Assembly (NCBI GenBank): GCA_964244295.1
Contig: CAXTIG010000023.1
Span: 38,864 to 102,863 of the forward strand
Direction of reading: 5' to 3'
Source: JAJAZB01 sp964244295
GTDB lineage: Bacteria > Bacteroidota > Bacteroidia > Cytophagales > Spirosomataceae
Length of the DNA stretch: 64,000 nucleotides
Part shown: positions 34,058 through 42,044 of the stretch, piece by piece
Layout of the letters: each line of letters begins with the position of its first letter
How positions within the stretch are numbered: the first letter of the stretch is position 1
The notes under the pieces: model-generated
Databases searched by the model: none
What the model was told of the DNA's origin: nothing
The model's input: only the letters and a program-made list of their open reading frames with translations
Translations under genes and position numbers: made by a program

Positions 34058-34168
34058 TGATCAATGTTCAATTTAGGTACTGAAAATCAGTATTTTAAGG
34101 AGCCGTTCAATTGTAAACCGGTAATTTTCGGCTGGCTACACAATCCAATCGGTCGTTGAACATTGAGA
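34041..34168. repeat. TCAATGTTCAA inverted words between anti-sigma-like and caspase genes
   Basis: TCAATGTTCAA (34061-34071) and its complement TTGAACATTGA (34156-34166) flank a spacer that also holds ACTGAAAATCAGT. They may fold into a weak hairpin within the operon. No class I or II box is seen in this gap, so the caspase is probably read from the sigma operon. Confidence 0.5.
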
Positions 34169-34181
34169 ATTCGTGCTATTC

Positions 34182-34949
34182 TTACTCAGGGAGGTACTCA
34201 TCCATCATGCGCCGGGCCGGGGCGCGGTAGGGGTTTTCGAGGTCGGGCGTGGTGGCGATTCGGAGCAGCACCTGCTTGGCCGTATCGGGTTGTCCGGCCT
34301 GGAGGTACGCCATCACCAGGTACCACTCGGCCCGGATCCGGATGAGGCGCTCCGGCGAACGGGTCGCCTCGGTCAGGCGGGCAATGGCCTCCGAAGGCCG
34401 CTTCAGGGCCAGGTAGGTCAGGCCCTGAAAGTACGTGAGGCAGCGCGTCGAGTCGTCGGTTTGGGCGCTGGCCTGGAGCAGCGCCGCTTCGTAGTTTCGT
34501 TCGACGTACCGCGCAAACGCGGGCAACTCCTGCGGGCACCCGCCGCGTGACTGGGCTTCGGGCTGGTAAAATTCGTCGAAGGCCCGCTCGGCGGGGGAGC
34601 GGAATCCGCCCGTCCAGACCCACACGCCCGCCAGCAACACCACCGCCACCGAAGCCGCCACGGCGTAGGTTTGCCAGGCCGGAAGCCCCCAGCGGGGGCG
34701 AATCACCCGCCCCGCCCGCTGGGTTTGGATGCCCGACCCGGTGCCTTCCTGCCGCCGACGGGCCTGTTGCAATTGGTGTTGAAAGCCCCGCACGCTCAAG
34801 GCCCGGCGCATGGCCCGTTGGGTGGCCAATTCCTGGCGCAGGGCCTCGTCGGTAGTCAGGCGCGCCTCGAACGCCTCGCGCTCGGCGGCGGGTAGGGTGC
34901 CGTCGAGGTAGGCTTCCAGTTGTTCGAATAAATCCTCCGAAAGTTCCAT
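34182..34949 (-). CDS. Anti-sigma-like single-TM protein with TPR-like tail
   Basis: 255 aa. The N-terminus (EDLFEQLEAYLDGTLPAAEREAFEARL) matches the short helical zinc-finger/anti-sigma-like domain lacking the HxxxCxxC zinc ligands. One TM helix spans about 93-113 (WQTYAVAASVAVVLLAGVWVW). The outside part is helical with TPR-like pairs (EAALLQASAQTDDSTRCLTYFQGLTYLALKR). It starts 9 bp after the sigma gene stop. Expected to hold the sigma factor at the inner membrane and respond to the periplasmic side. Confidence 0.78.
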   Translation of the reverse strand: MELSEDLFEQLEAYLDGTLPAAEREAFEARLTTDEALRQELATQRAMRRALSVRGFQHQLQQARRRQEGTGSGIQTQRAGRVIRPRWGLPAWQTYAVAASVAVVLLAGVWVWTGGFRSPAERAFDEFYQPEAQSRGGCPQELPAFARYVERNYEAALLQASAQTDDSTRCLTYFQGLTYLALKRPSEAIARLTEATRSPERLIRIRAEWYLVMAYLQAGQPDTAKQVLLRIATTPDLENPYRAPARRMMDEYLPE

Positions 34950-34958
34950 GACCGGGTT

Positions 34959-35582
34959 TTACAAAAGGGCTAAAAAACGCCCCTTCAGTTTTTCCATGAT
35001 GCGGTGGCGATTGCTTTTCAGGCTGTCGGCGCGCTGGCCGGATAGCGCTTCGATTTCCTGGTACGATTTGCCTTCCTGGTAAAATAATTCCACGAAGGTG
35101 CGCTGGTTGGGGGGCAATTCGGCCAGGGCCTGCTCCAGCGCGCGGGTCTGGGCCTGGTGGTGCAAAAACGCCTCCGTGTCCCAGTCGCCGGGCAAGGCCC
35201 AGGCTTCGTCGGGCAGGCCGATGGTGGTGGTTTTGTATTCTTTTTTCCGAAAACGGACCACCCAGAGGCTTTTCACGGCCCGCATCAGCACGGCCCCAAA
35301 CGGCCCCTCGTACCCGGCGAACGACACGTTTTGCTCGTTGATTTGCTGCAAAAGTTCGGCGACGTACTCCTGAAACACGTCCCAGGCATCGTCTTCGGTG
35401 CCGCCGTGGTGGAGAATGTACGTTTTGACGGGTCCGAAAAAATGCCGGTACAGGCAGTCGAACAGCAACTGGCTCCGGCCCTGTTCCGACTCCCGGATGC
35501 CCGCCAACACGCCGGGAACCGACTCAAACTGGCGGCAACCCAGTTGAGCAGAGGACGAAGCAGAACCGGAGCGAGTGGACAT
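34959..35582 (-). CDS. ECF-like RNA polymerase sigma factor
   Basis: 207 aa from ATG 35582 (MSTRSGSASS); the longer open frame to 35804 would run through the hairpin-box. Region 2 is about 40-110 (LFDCLYRHFFGPVKTYI, DDAWDVFQEYVAELL, WVVRFRKKEYK) and region 4 about 145-200 (ELPPNQRTFVELFYQEGKSYQEIEALSGQRADSLKSNRHR, with HTH). It heads the sigma, anti-sigma-like, caspase operon. A class II site lies directly upstream, suggesting autoregulation. Confidence 0.88.
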   Translation of the reverse strand: MSTRSGSASSSAQLGCRQFESVPGVLAGIRESEQGRSQLLFDCLYRHFFGPVKTYILHHGGTEDDAWDVFQEYVAELLQQINEQNVSFAGYEGPFGAVLMRAVKSLWVVRFRKKEYKTTTIGLPDEAWALPGDWDTEAFLHHQAQTRALEQALAELPPNQRTFVELFYQEGKSYQEIEALSGQRADSLKSNRHRIMEKLKGRFLALL

Positions 35583-35601
35583 GGGCAAACGACCTGAATT
35601 C

Positions 35602-35661
35602 AATTTCCGCCGTGAAGAAACGGCAGAAATCCCGAATGGACTACCCCCATTTTTGGGGGTA
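35602..35661 (-). promoter_or_regulatory. Class II hairpin-box site 3
   Basis: Minus strand: TACCCCC-loop-GGGGGTA hairpin (35642-35661) with GTC immediately after, 19 nt, then TTCTTCACG (35611-35619) and GCGGAA. The second box ends about 29 bp before the sigma factor start. The gap is the same as in sites 1 and 2. Confidence 0.7.
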
Positions 35662-35731
35662 CCTCCCCGCAAGCAATTTCGCAGACCCGAATCCATCCGG
35701 TGCGGGAGCGGAATGAATCCCGCCCCTCCCC

Positions 35732-35739
35732 TACCTTTG
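35732..35739 (+). promoter_or_regulatory. -7 box of a near-leaderless transcript for lhgO
   Basis: TACCTTTG matches TAnnTTTG and ends only 5 bp before the lhgO ATG, which would put the transcript start at or next to the start codon. No -33 TTG is obvious. Confidence 0.5.
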
Positions 35740-35744
35740 CGGCT

Positions 35745-36950
35745 ATGCTTTACGACGTTACGATTGTCGGCGGGGGCATCGTTGGCTTGGCTACGGCCCA
35801 CCAACTCCTCCGCCAGCGCCCCAGCACCCGCCTGCTTTTGCTCGAAAAAGAATCATACGTCGCCGCCCACCAGACCGGCCACAATTCGGGCGTGATTCAC
35901 TCCGGGCTGTACTACAAACCGGGCAGCCTCAAAGCCAGCAATTGCATCCGGGGCTACGAAATGCTGGTGGATTTTGCCGAAACCGAAGGCATTCCCTACG
36001 ACTTGTGCGGGAAAATTGTGGTCGCTACCAAGCCCGAACAACGCCCACAACTCCAGATTCTCCACGAGCGCGGCCAGCAAAACGGCCTGGGTGGACTGCG
36101 GAAACTAAGCGGGGCCGAACTCCGCGAAATCGAACCCCACGTGACGGGCGTGGAGGGCCTGTTCGTGCCGCAGACGGGGATTATTGACTACAAAAAAGTT
36201 TGTGAAAAACTGGCGGAAAAAGTCCGGGCGGCGGGCGGCGAAATCCACCTCGGCGAACGGGTGACGGCCCTCACTAAAGGCCCCAGCCGCTGCATCGTTT
36301 CCACCGAAAAAACGGCTTACGAAACGAGCCTCGTCGTCAATTGCGCCGGACTGTATTCCGACAAAGTGGCTCAGATGGGCCGCACGACTCCCCTCGACGT
36401 GCGCATCGTGCCGTTCCGGGGCGAGTATTTTGAGTTGAAACCGCACCGGCACCACCTCGTTAAAAACCTGATTTACCCCGTTCCCGATCCTAATTTTCCT
36501 TTCCTCGGCGTGCATTTCACCCGGATGATTGGCGGCGGCGTGGAAGCTGGCCCAAACGCCGTCCTGGCCTTCCGCCGCGAGGGCTACAAAAAACTGGATT
36601 TCGATGCCAGGGAATTTTACGAAACCATTTCCTGGCCCGGTTTTCAAAAAGTAGCGGCGAAGTACTGGGAAACGGGCCTCGGCGAAATTTACCGCAGTTT
36701 CTCAAAAAGCGCGTTTACCAAAGCCTTGCAGGAATTAATCCCCGAAATTCAGGAACACGACCTCGTACCCGGCGGCGCGGGCGTCCGCGCCCAGGCCTGC
36801 GACCGTACCGGCGGCCTACTCGACGACTTCGCGATTTTGGAAGAAGATCGAATTATCAACGTCCTCAACGCGCCCTCGCCCGCCGCGACTTCTTCGCTCT
36901 CGATTGGGCTGACGGTGGCGGAGATGGTGGTGGGACGAGTGAAAAGTTAA
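35745..36950 (+). CDS. lhgO: L-2-hydroxyglutarate oxidase (FAD-dependent)
   Basis: 401 aa from ATG 35745. The N-terminal FAD dinucleotide-binding motif IVGGGIVGLATA is followed by HQTGHNSGVIHSGLYYKPGSLKA, highly typical of LhgO; later are VFPVPDPNFPFLGVHFTR-like (YPVPDPNFPFLGVHFTR) and the GGAGVRAQACD C-terminal block. The enzyme oxidises L-2-hydroxyglutarate to 2-oxoglutarate, feeding electrons to the membrane. It is convergent with the next gene over a perfect inverted repeat. Confidence 0.94.
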   Translation: MLYDVTIVGGGIVGLATAHQLLRQRPSTRLLLLEKESYVAAHQTGHNSGVIHSGLYYKPGSLKASNCIRGYEMLVDFAETEGIPYDLCGKIVVATKPEQRPQLQILHERGQQNGLGGLRKLSGAELREIEPHVTGVEGLFVPQTGIIDYKKVCEKLAEKVRAAGGEIHLGERVTALTKGPSRCIVSTEKTAYETSLVVNCAGLYSDKVAQMGRTTPLDVRIVPFRGEYFELKPHRHHLVKNLIYPVPDPNFPFLGVHFTRMIGGGVEAGPNAVLAFRREGYKKLDFDAREFYETISWPGFQKVAAKYWETGLGEIYRSFSKSAFTKALQELIPEIQEHDLVPGGAGVRAQACDRTGGLLDDFAILEEDRIINVLNAPSPAATSSLSIGLTVAEMVVGRVKS

Positions 36951-37020
36951 AAGTGAAGAGTGAAAAGTTGGACAAACAACGGGCATCTCAACTTTTCACT
37001 CTTCACTTTTAACTTTTCAC
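36939..37020. repeat. Perfect 32-bp inverted repeat across two convergent stops
   Basis: Arms 36939-36970 and 36989-37020 are exact complements made of the words AAAAGTTAAAAGTGAAGAG. The left arm covers the lhgO stop, the right arm reaches the stop of the phytase-like gene, so it should act as a two-way terminator. Confidence 0.88.
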
Positions 37021-38327
37021 TACTTCAACGGTGCATCCAGTCGGATAAAATACACCGCACCTCGGTCTACGTTGCCGGTGAAGGGTAGGCGCTTTTGCGC
37101 CGGGTTTCCGTCGGAACCGGCGGTAATTCCGAAATCGTCGTCGTTGCTCAGGGCCAGCAGGCTGGGGCTGAGGAGGGATAGTCCTTCGGGTTTGTCGTGC
37201 GGGTAGCCGGGGAGGATTTTCAGCAAATCAGCTACCAGCGTTTTTTGGACGGTTTTGATGCCGTTGGCCTGGAGTTCGGCGGGGCTGGCGAAATCAATCG
37301 TTTTGCCGTTCACGAGGCGACCGGCTTCGCCGTTGGCGGGGTCGCTCACGTCGGTGGCGTCGGCGAGGCTGATTTTGTAAAGCAGTTTGGCGGGCGTGGT
37401 GCCATTTTTCAGGAAATTCCCGTCGCGTTCCAGCACCAGAAACGTGTCGTTGCTGAGGGCGACGAGGTCGCTGACGCCCGCGTAGGTGGGGTTGTCGAGC
37501 AGGTAGACGAACTGCCGGGTGGCCCCGGTGGTCAGGTCGAACGTGAGTAGCCGCAGCGAGCGCGAGGCATCGTGGGTGGCCGCCGGGTTGTAGAGCGGCG
37601 ACTGCATCAGGCCCACGAGCGTTTTTCCGTCTGGGGTAAAGGTCAGCCCGTTCAAGCCACGCCCCGGACGCCGCCGGGCCAGCACTTTCGGCAAGGCGCG
37701 TCCGGTCGAGGTTGGGCCGATTCGCTCCAGGGTTTTCCCCGACGCATCGACGTGCAGCAGGGACGGCCCGTAACTTTCCGAAATCCAGAACGTGCCGTCG
37801 GACAGTGACACCAGTCCTTCCGGGTCGAGGCCGTTGGGGTCGCCGGGCAGGGTTTGCCCCTGGGCATTCCGGGCCAGTTCGGTCACGATTCCCGAAGCGG
37901 CAGGTGTTGGCAAGCCGCTGAACGGGGTGCCACTGGAATTTTTGAGCAAAATCGTTTCGACGAGTTGCAGGGAATCGCCATCGAGTCGGAATTTTCCGAT
38001 TTGGGGCGTGAAGGTGGGAACCGGGAATATGCTGGTCAAGCCCGAGGCCGCTTCCACGCTGGGGCCTCGGTCGGTGAGCAGGTAGAAAACGGCGGGGTCG
38101 TTGGGGTTCTGAGCCAGGGCTGAACCGTAACCGCCGCCGAACACCTTCACGCCCGCCGAAGTCGTGGTCAGCACCTTCGGGGCGGTCGTGGTCGAAACGC
38201 TGGGGTAAGTCAGGGGCGTCGGGTCGGAGGAGGAACCGCCGCAGGCGAACAACGAAACGGTCAGCGTCAGGGCTGGGGCGACCCGGCTCACCGAATTTCT
38301 AAGCGACAACAGGCGTTTTGCAAGCAT
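37020..38327 (-). CDS. Phytase-like esterase lipoprotein (PF13449-type)
   Basis: 435 aa. Type II signal peptide ends VSLFACG (Cys about 29). The mature part is a beta-propeller-like 'esterase-like activity of phytase' domain: YGSALAQNPNDPAVFYLLTDRGP, DPEGLVSLSDGTFWISESYGP, RRRPGRGLNGLTFTPDGKTL, KPEGLSLLSPSLLALSNDDDF. Family members are surface or periplasmic, enzymatic activity poorly established. No operon partner. Confidence 0.88.
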   Translation of the reverse strand: MLAKRLLSLRNSVSRVAPALTLTVSLFACGGSSSDPTPLTYPSVSTTTAPKVLTTTSAGVKVFGGGYGSALAQNPNDPAVFYLLTDRGPSVEAASGLTSIFPVPTFTPQIGKFRLDGDSLQLVETILLKNSSGTPFSGLPTPAASGIVTELARNAQGQTLPGDPNGLDPEGLVSLSDGTFWISESYGPSLLHVDASGKTLERIGPTSTGRALPKVLARRRPGRGLNGLTFTPDGKTLVGLMQSPLYNPAATHDASRSLRLLTFDLTTGATRQFVYLLDNPTYAGVSDLVALSNDTFLVLERDGNFLKNGTTPAKLLYKISLADATDVSDPANGEAGRLVNGKTIDFASPAELQANGIKTVQKTLVADLLKILPGYPHDKPEGLSLLSPSLLALSNDDDFGITAGSDGNPAQKRLPFTGNVDRGAVYFIRLDAPLK

Positions 38328-38474
38328 AAAAAGAGAAGATTGGCAAATCCGTAAAACGGGGAGCGCATTTGGCGGAGTCGTTACGAAATCGCAAACACAA
38401 CGGCGGACTCGTTAGCGAATTGTCAGGAAACGATGCCGTTCTCTATTTTTTACAAAATTTTATGGGGGAAACCC

Positions 38475-38505
38475 TTGCTTTCAAAAAACACTTCGCCCAC
38501 TTTTG
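38475..38505 (+). promoter_or_regulatory. Promoter of the ilvD leader
   Basis: TTG at 38475-38477 and CACTTTTG at 38498-38505 (TAnnTTTG with one change) are separated by 20 bp, a good primary-sigma promoter for Bacteroidota. A 12-bp hairpin (AAAAGTCAAACG/CGTTTGACTTTT, 38507-38539) follows in the predicted 5' end. Confidence 0.6.
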
Positions 38506-38542
38506 CAAAAGTCAAACGACTTTTTTCCGTTTGACTTTTTCC

Positions 38543-38602
38543 ATGATTCGCCCCGCAAGCAGCCTCGTCATTCTCCTCCTCGTGCTCAGCCATCCGGTGT
38601 GA
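38543..38602 (+). CDS. ilvL: ilv leader peptide
   Basis: A 19-codon frame reads MIRPASSLVILLLVLSHPV: one Ile besides the first and a run L-V-I-L-L-L-V-L, so nine of 19 residues are Leu, Val or Ile. It ends 22 bp before a perfect terminator and lies upstream of ilvD. This is the classic layout of a transcription attenuator where ribosome stalling at scarce Leu/Val/Ile codons prevents terminator formation. The peptide itself has no function beyond that. The last codons (CATCCGG...TGAGA) are shared with the leuA leader. Confidence 0.85.
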   Translation: MIRPASSLVILLLVLSHPV

Positions 38603-38624
38603 GACGGGTTTCTTTTACTCCTTG

Positions 38625-38662
38625 AAAAAGACCTTTCTCACCCCCCTGAGAAAGGTCTTTTT
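38625..38662 (+). terminator. Attenuator terminator upstream of ilvD
   Basis: AAAAAGACCTTTCTCA (38625-38640) and its exact complement (38647-38662) form a 16-bp stem with a CCCCCC loop and a U-run. It lies between the leader peptide and ilvD. Confidence 0.9.
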
Positions 38663-38730
38663 GCTATCGGCCCGGTGAGTTCTTGGAATAAGGCAAGTAA
38701 AAAAGAAATAGTACAAACCAAAGTTTGCCC

Positions 38731-40428
38731 GTGAGTACCGCAATCGCCACCAACCCATTGAACCGCTACAGCCGTACGCTGACGCAGGAAGTAACCAACC
38801 CCGCCGCGCAGGCCATGCTCTACGGCGTGGGCCTGACCGAAGCCGATATGGACAAGGCCCAGGTGGGCATTGCCAGCACCGGCTACGAAGGCAACACCTG
38901 CAACATGCACCTCAATGGCCTGAGCGTCCACGTGAAGAAAGGCGTGCAGGAAGCGGGGTTGGTGGGCTTAATTTTCAACACCATCGGCGTATCCGACGGC
39001 ATGACCAACGGCAACGACGGCATGAGTTACTCCCTGCCCAGCCGTGACCTCATCGCCGACAGCATCGAAGCCGTGGTGGGCGGGCAGTGGTACGACGGCC
39101 TGATCACCGTGGTGGGTTGCGATAAAAATATGCCCGGTGCCATCATGGCCTCGGCCCGGCTCAACCGCCCGGCCATCATGGTGTACGGCGGCACGATTCG
39201 CACGGGCAGCTACAAGGGCCAGAAACTCGACATCATTTCGGCCTTCGAGGCGCTGGGCAAAAAGTTTGCGGGCACGATTTCCGACGAAGATTACAAGGGC
39301 GTCATTCAAAACTCGATTCCCGGCGCGGGGGCCTGCGGCGGAATGTACACGGCCAACACGATGGCTTCGAGCATCGAGGCGCTGGGCCTGAGCTTGCCCA
39401 ACAGCAGCAGCTACCCGGCCACCCACGAAGGCAAGCAGGCCGAGTGCCGGGCCGTCGGGCAGGCGATGCGGAACCTGCTGGAAAAGAACATCCTGCCCCG
39501 CGACATCATGACCCGCGAGGCGTTCGAGAACGCGATGACGGTCGTCATTGCCCTCGGCGGTTCGACCAACGCCGTGTTGCACTACCTGGCCATCGCACGG
39601 GCGGCGGGCGTGCCGTTTACCCAGGACGATATTCAGAAAATCAGCGACCGCACCCCATTGCTGGCCGACTTGAAACCCAGCGGCAAGTACTTCATGGAAG
39701 ACCTGCTGGCCATTGGCGGCGTTCCGGCGGTGATGAAGTATTTGCTGAAGGAAGGCCTGCTGCACGGCCATTGCCTGACGGTGACGGGCAAGACCGTCGC
39801 CGAAAACCTGGTCGGGGAGCCGGATTTGGATTTTGAAGCTCAGAAAATCATTTTCCCGGTCAGCCAACCGTTGAAAGCCACGGGGCACTTGCAGATTCTG
39901 TACGGCAACCTGGCTCCCACCGGGGCAGTGGCGAAAGTCACGGGCAAGGAAGGCGAGCGCTTCGAGGGAACCGCCCGCGTTTTCGAAAAAGAAGAAAGCC
40001 TCATCGAGGCGCTCAACAAGGGCGAAGTGAAACCCGGCAGCGTGCTGGTGATTCGCTACGAAGGCCCGAAGGGGGGGCCGGGCATGCCCGAAATGCTCAA
40101 ACCCACCTCGGCGGTGATGGGCGCGGGGCTGGGCCAGTCGGTGGCGATGATTACCGACGGGCGGTTTTCGGGCGGCACGCACGGCTTCGTGGTCGGGCAC
40201 ATCACCCCCGAAGCCCAGGACGGCGGCCCGATTGCGCTGGTGAAAGACGGCGATATGATTACCATCGACGCGGTGAATAACGTGCTCCAACTGCACGTCT
40301 CGGACGATGAACTGGCGGCACGGCGAGCGGCGTGGGTCGCGCCGGAATCGCCGTTTATGCAGGGGATTTTGCGGAAATACATCAAAAACGTGTCCCCGGC
40401 GAGCGAGGGGTGCGTGACGGATTTATGA
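38731..40428 (+). CDS. ilvD: Dihydroxy-acid dehydratase
   Basis: 565 aa taking GTG 38731 as start; TTG 38725 would add two residues. Fe-S enzyme dehydrating 2,3-dihydroxy acids in Ile/Val synthesis. Signature cysteines are in GCDKNMPGAI and GACGGMYTANTM, with the CNMHLNGL motif earlier; C-terminal FSGGTHGFVVGHITPEA is typical. It is the first structural gene after the attenuator; its stop overlaps the next gene (ATGA). Confidence 0.97.
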   Translation: MSTAIATNPLNRYSRTLTQEVTNPAAQAMLYGVGLTEADMDKAQVGIASTGYEGNTCNMHLNGLSVHVKKGVQEAGLVGLIFNTIGVSDGMTNGNDGMSYSLPSRDLIADSIEAVVGGQWYDGLITVVGCDKNMPGAIMASARLNRPAIMVYGGTIRTGSYKGQKLDIISAFEALGKKFAGTISDEDYKGVIQNSIPGAGACGGMYTANTMASSIEALGLSLPNSSSYPATHEGKQAECRAVGQAMRNLLEKNILPRDIMTREAFENAMTVVIALGGSTNAVLHYLAIARAAGVPFTQDDIQKISDRTPLLADLKPSGKYFMEDLLAIGGVPAVMKYLLKEGLLHGHCLTVTGKTVAENLVGEPDLDFEAQKIIFPVSQPLKATGHLQILYGNLAPTGAVAKVTGKEGERFEGTARVFEKEESLIEALNKGEVKPGSVLVIRYEGPKGGPGMPEMLKPTSAVMGAGLGQSVAMITDGRFSGGTHGFVVGHITPEAQDGGPIALVKDGDMITIDAVNNVLQLHVSDDELAARRAAWVAPESPFMQGILRKYIKNVSPASEGCVTDL

Positions 40429-40904
40429 AGCCGAGGGTTTACATCGATACGTCGGTCGTGGGCGGTTACTACGACGAAGAGTTTGAAACCGACACCCGGC
40501 TTTTCTTTGAGCGCGTTGAAAAGGCTGAAATTGACGTGTACGTGTCAGAAGTAACGGAAACTGAATTGGTCTTTGCCCCGGCGGCAGTTCGGGAGGTATT
40601 GAAGAAAGTGCCCGGCGGGTGTTTTCATTTCCTGGAACTGTCCGACGAGACAAGAGAACTGGCAGACCAGTATTTACAAGATAGTGTGTTGCCAAAAAGC
40701 AGTTACAACGATGCGCTGCACATTGCGTTGGCATCGGTTCATCGCCTGGACGTGCTGATAAGCTGGAATTTCAAACACATCGTCAATTACAACCGAATTC
40801 GGATGGTAAATGCAGTGAACCTGCGCTTGGGTTACCCGTTGATTGACATTCGTTCACCTAAAGAATTTATCAACTATGGCAGCGGTGAAAGAGAAAACCT
40901 TTGA
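40425..40904 (+). CDS. PIN-domain protein (VapC-like)
   Basis: 159 aa from ATG 40425, overlapping the ilvD stop. PIN features: KPRVYIDTSVVGGYYDEEF with the first Asp, VSEVTETELVFAP with the conserved Glu, and SSYNDALHIALASVHRLDVLISWNFKHIVN with the C-terminal acidic residues. Probably an RNase toxin. The 49-aa ORF that overlaps its 3' end may be the antitoxin, an inverse gene order. Confidence 0.85.
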   Translation: MKPRVYIDTSVVGGYYDEEFETDTRLFFERVEKAEIDVYVSEVTETELVFAPAAVREVLKKVPGGCFHFLELSDETRELADQYLQDSVLPKSSYNDALHIALASVHRLDVLISWNFKHIVNYNRIRMVNAVNLRLGYPLIDIRSPKEFINYGSGERENL

Positions 40905-41025
40905 TTCGGTCGCGTTTTTCCGTCAGGTAAAAACAAAAATGGCCGAAAAACTCGTGGGTATGACCCTCGAACAACAACGTGAGTTTCTGAAACTGCTTAG
41001 AGAAGGTAAAGTCAAACTGGACTAA
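40876..41025 (+). CDS. Small antitoxin-like protein
   Basis: 49 aa from ATG 40876, overlapping the PIN gene by 29 nt. Helical and charged (TFDSVAFFRQVKTKMAEKLVGM...LKLLREGKVKLD). No known family recognised; position suggests the PIN partner. Confidence 0.6.
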   Translation: MAAVKEKTFDSVAFFRQVKTKMAEKLVGMTLEQQREFLKLLREGKVKLD

Positions 41026-41037
41026 CCCCGATTGACG

Positions 41038-41283
41038 ATGTGGAGCGAAGAGCTACAAAAGCGAACCCGCGAAGCTATCCAGGAACCGGATGTGCGGTAC
41101 ATTATGGCGGATGGAAACGTGGCGTTAAAAAAGTGGTCGCCCGGCAAAGGTGTTTTCGGCCTGATTCATTTCTCGGACTTAATAAACGAGAAATTCGTCG
41201 TTAAAAACCGGAAGGATGCCGAGCAGGTTTGGGAGTATGGTTCGCTGGATGAGATGATTGAGGATGGGTGGGCGGTTGATTAA
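41038..41283 (+). CDS. Hypothetical 81-aa protein
   Basis: 81 aa from ATG 41038, 12 bp after the previous ORF. Sequence features: MWSEELQKRTREAIQEPDVRYI and HFSDLINEKFVVKNRKDAEQVWEYGSLDEMIEDGW. No signal, no recognised domain. It may be part of the invading PIN module. Confidence 0.6.
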   Translation: MWSEELQKRTREAIQEPDVRYIMADGNVALKKWSPGKGVFGLIHFSDLINEKFVVKNRKDAEQVWEYGSLDEMIEDGWAVD

Positions 41284-41291
41284 CCAACAAA

Positions 41292-41987
41292 ATGAAAAAA
41301 GCCGAAGACTTATCCGATATTATCGAAGAGATGCGTCGAAAAATGGCGCAAAATATAGGGGCTGATTTCTCCCATTCCAGGGACTGTTCTTACGATTTTT
41401 GTTTCAATTATTTTCACAAATTTGAAGATAAAAAATGCTTGGCTGATGATATGGAAAAAAGTTGCCTTGCTCTGGGGTTTTACCTTGCAAGCTGGGGAAT
41501 GTTAAGAGGCTCAGGACTTTTGCTTCAAAGAAGTGCGAAAATATATGAAAAAATAATTGAAGCAATAATCTATTTTCCTAAAGATTATTGGGAAATTGAC
41601 GTATCTGAATCTTATGAAGATAAATTCAACGAACTCAATGAAATCTATAAAAAAATATACGAAATTCTACGGAAATCTGGCGGCGAACGGAACTACGATA
41701 CAATCATAACCAAAATAATGCTCGGAGTTTTTGGAAATATTCCTGCTTTCGACTCAAATTTTTGTTGTGCATTTAAATTGTGGAGATTTGACAGAAAATC
41801 AATAGTGGCGATTGGTGATTTTTATGCTGAAAATATCGAAATTATTAACCAGTACTCAGCAGAATTTAGGACGATTGACTTCTACACAGGTGAGAATGTC
41901 TGGAATTACACGAAAGCAAAAATTATTGATATGTATGGATTTGAGAAAGGGATTGAATTGAATAAGGCTAAGATTACGAATTCGTGA
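41292..41987 (+). CDS. AT-rich hypothetical ORF, probably acquired
   Basis: 231 aa, starting 8 bp after the previous stop. Codon use is strikingly AT-rich (AAA, ATA, TTT, GAA) compared with its neighbours, indicating recent transfer. The protein is acidic with several Cys and Trp residues and no signal; SEEM as a soluble helical protein (LLLQRSAKIYEKIIEAIIYFPKDYW). No family recognised. Confidence 0.7.
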   Translation: MKKAEDLSDIIEEMRRKMAQNIGADFSHSRDCSYDFCFNYFHKFEDKKCLADDMEKSCLALGFYLASWGMLRGSGLLLQRSAKIYEKIIEAIIYFPKDYWEIDVSESYEDKFNELNEIYKKIYEILRKSGGERNYDTIITKIMLGVFGNIPAFDSNFCCAFKLWRFDRKSIVAIGDFYAENIEIINQYSAEFRTIDFYTGENVWNYTKAKIIDMYGFEKGIELNKAKITNS

Positions 41988-41996
41988 CTTTTAAAT

Positions 41997-42023
41997 CTCG
42001 TCCAGATTACAAATCCGGACGAG
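41997..42023. terminator. Hairpin CTCGTCC...GGACGAG before ilvB
   Basis: Arms CTCGTCC and GGACGAG with inner GAT/ATC pairs enclose AGATTACAAATC, 22 bp upstream of ilvB and right after the AT-rich ORF. No U-run follows, so it may be a processing or regulatory hairpin rather than a terminator. Confidence 0.5.
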
Positions 42024-42044
42024 TCGCACTAAAAAAACGACGCT

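Noticed and set aside
35583..35804. Longer N-terminus for the sigma factor
   Set aside because: Would translate through the class II hairpin-box; conserved sigma region 2 begins well after the chosen ATG.
38369..38602. 77-aa frame ending in the ilv leader
   Set aside because: Its start lies upstream of the promoter boxes; only the last 19 codons from ATG 38543 make sense as a leader.
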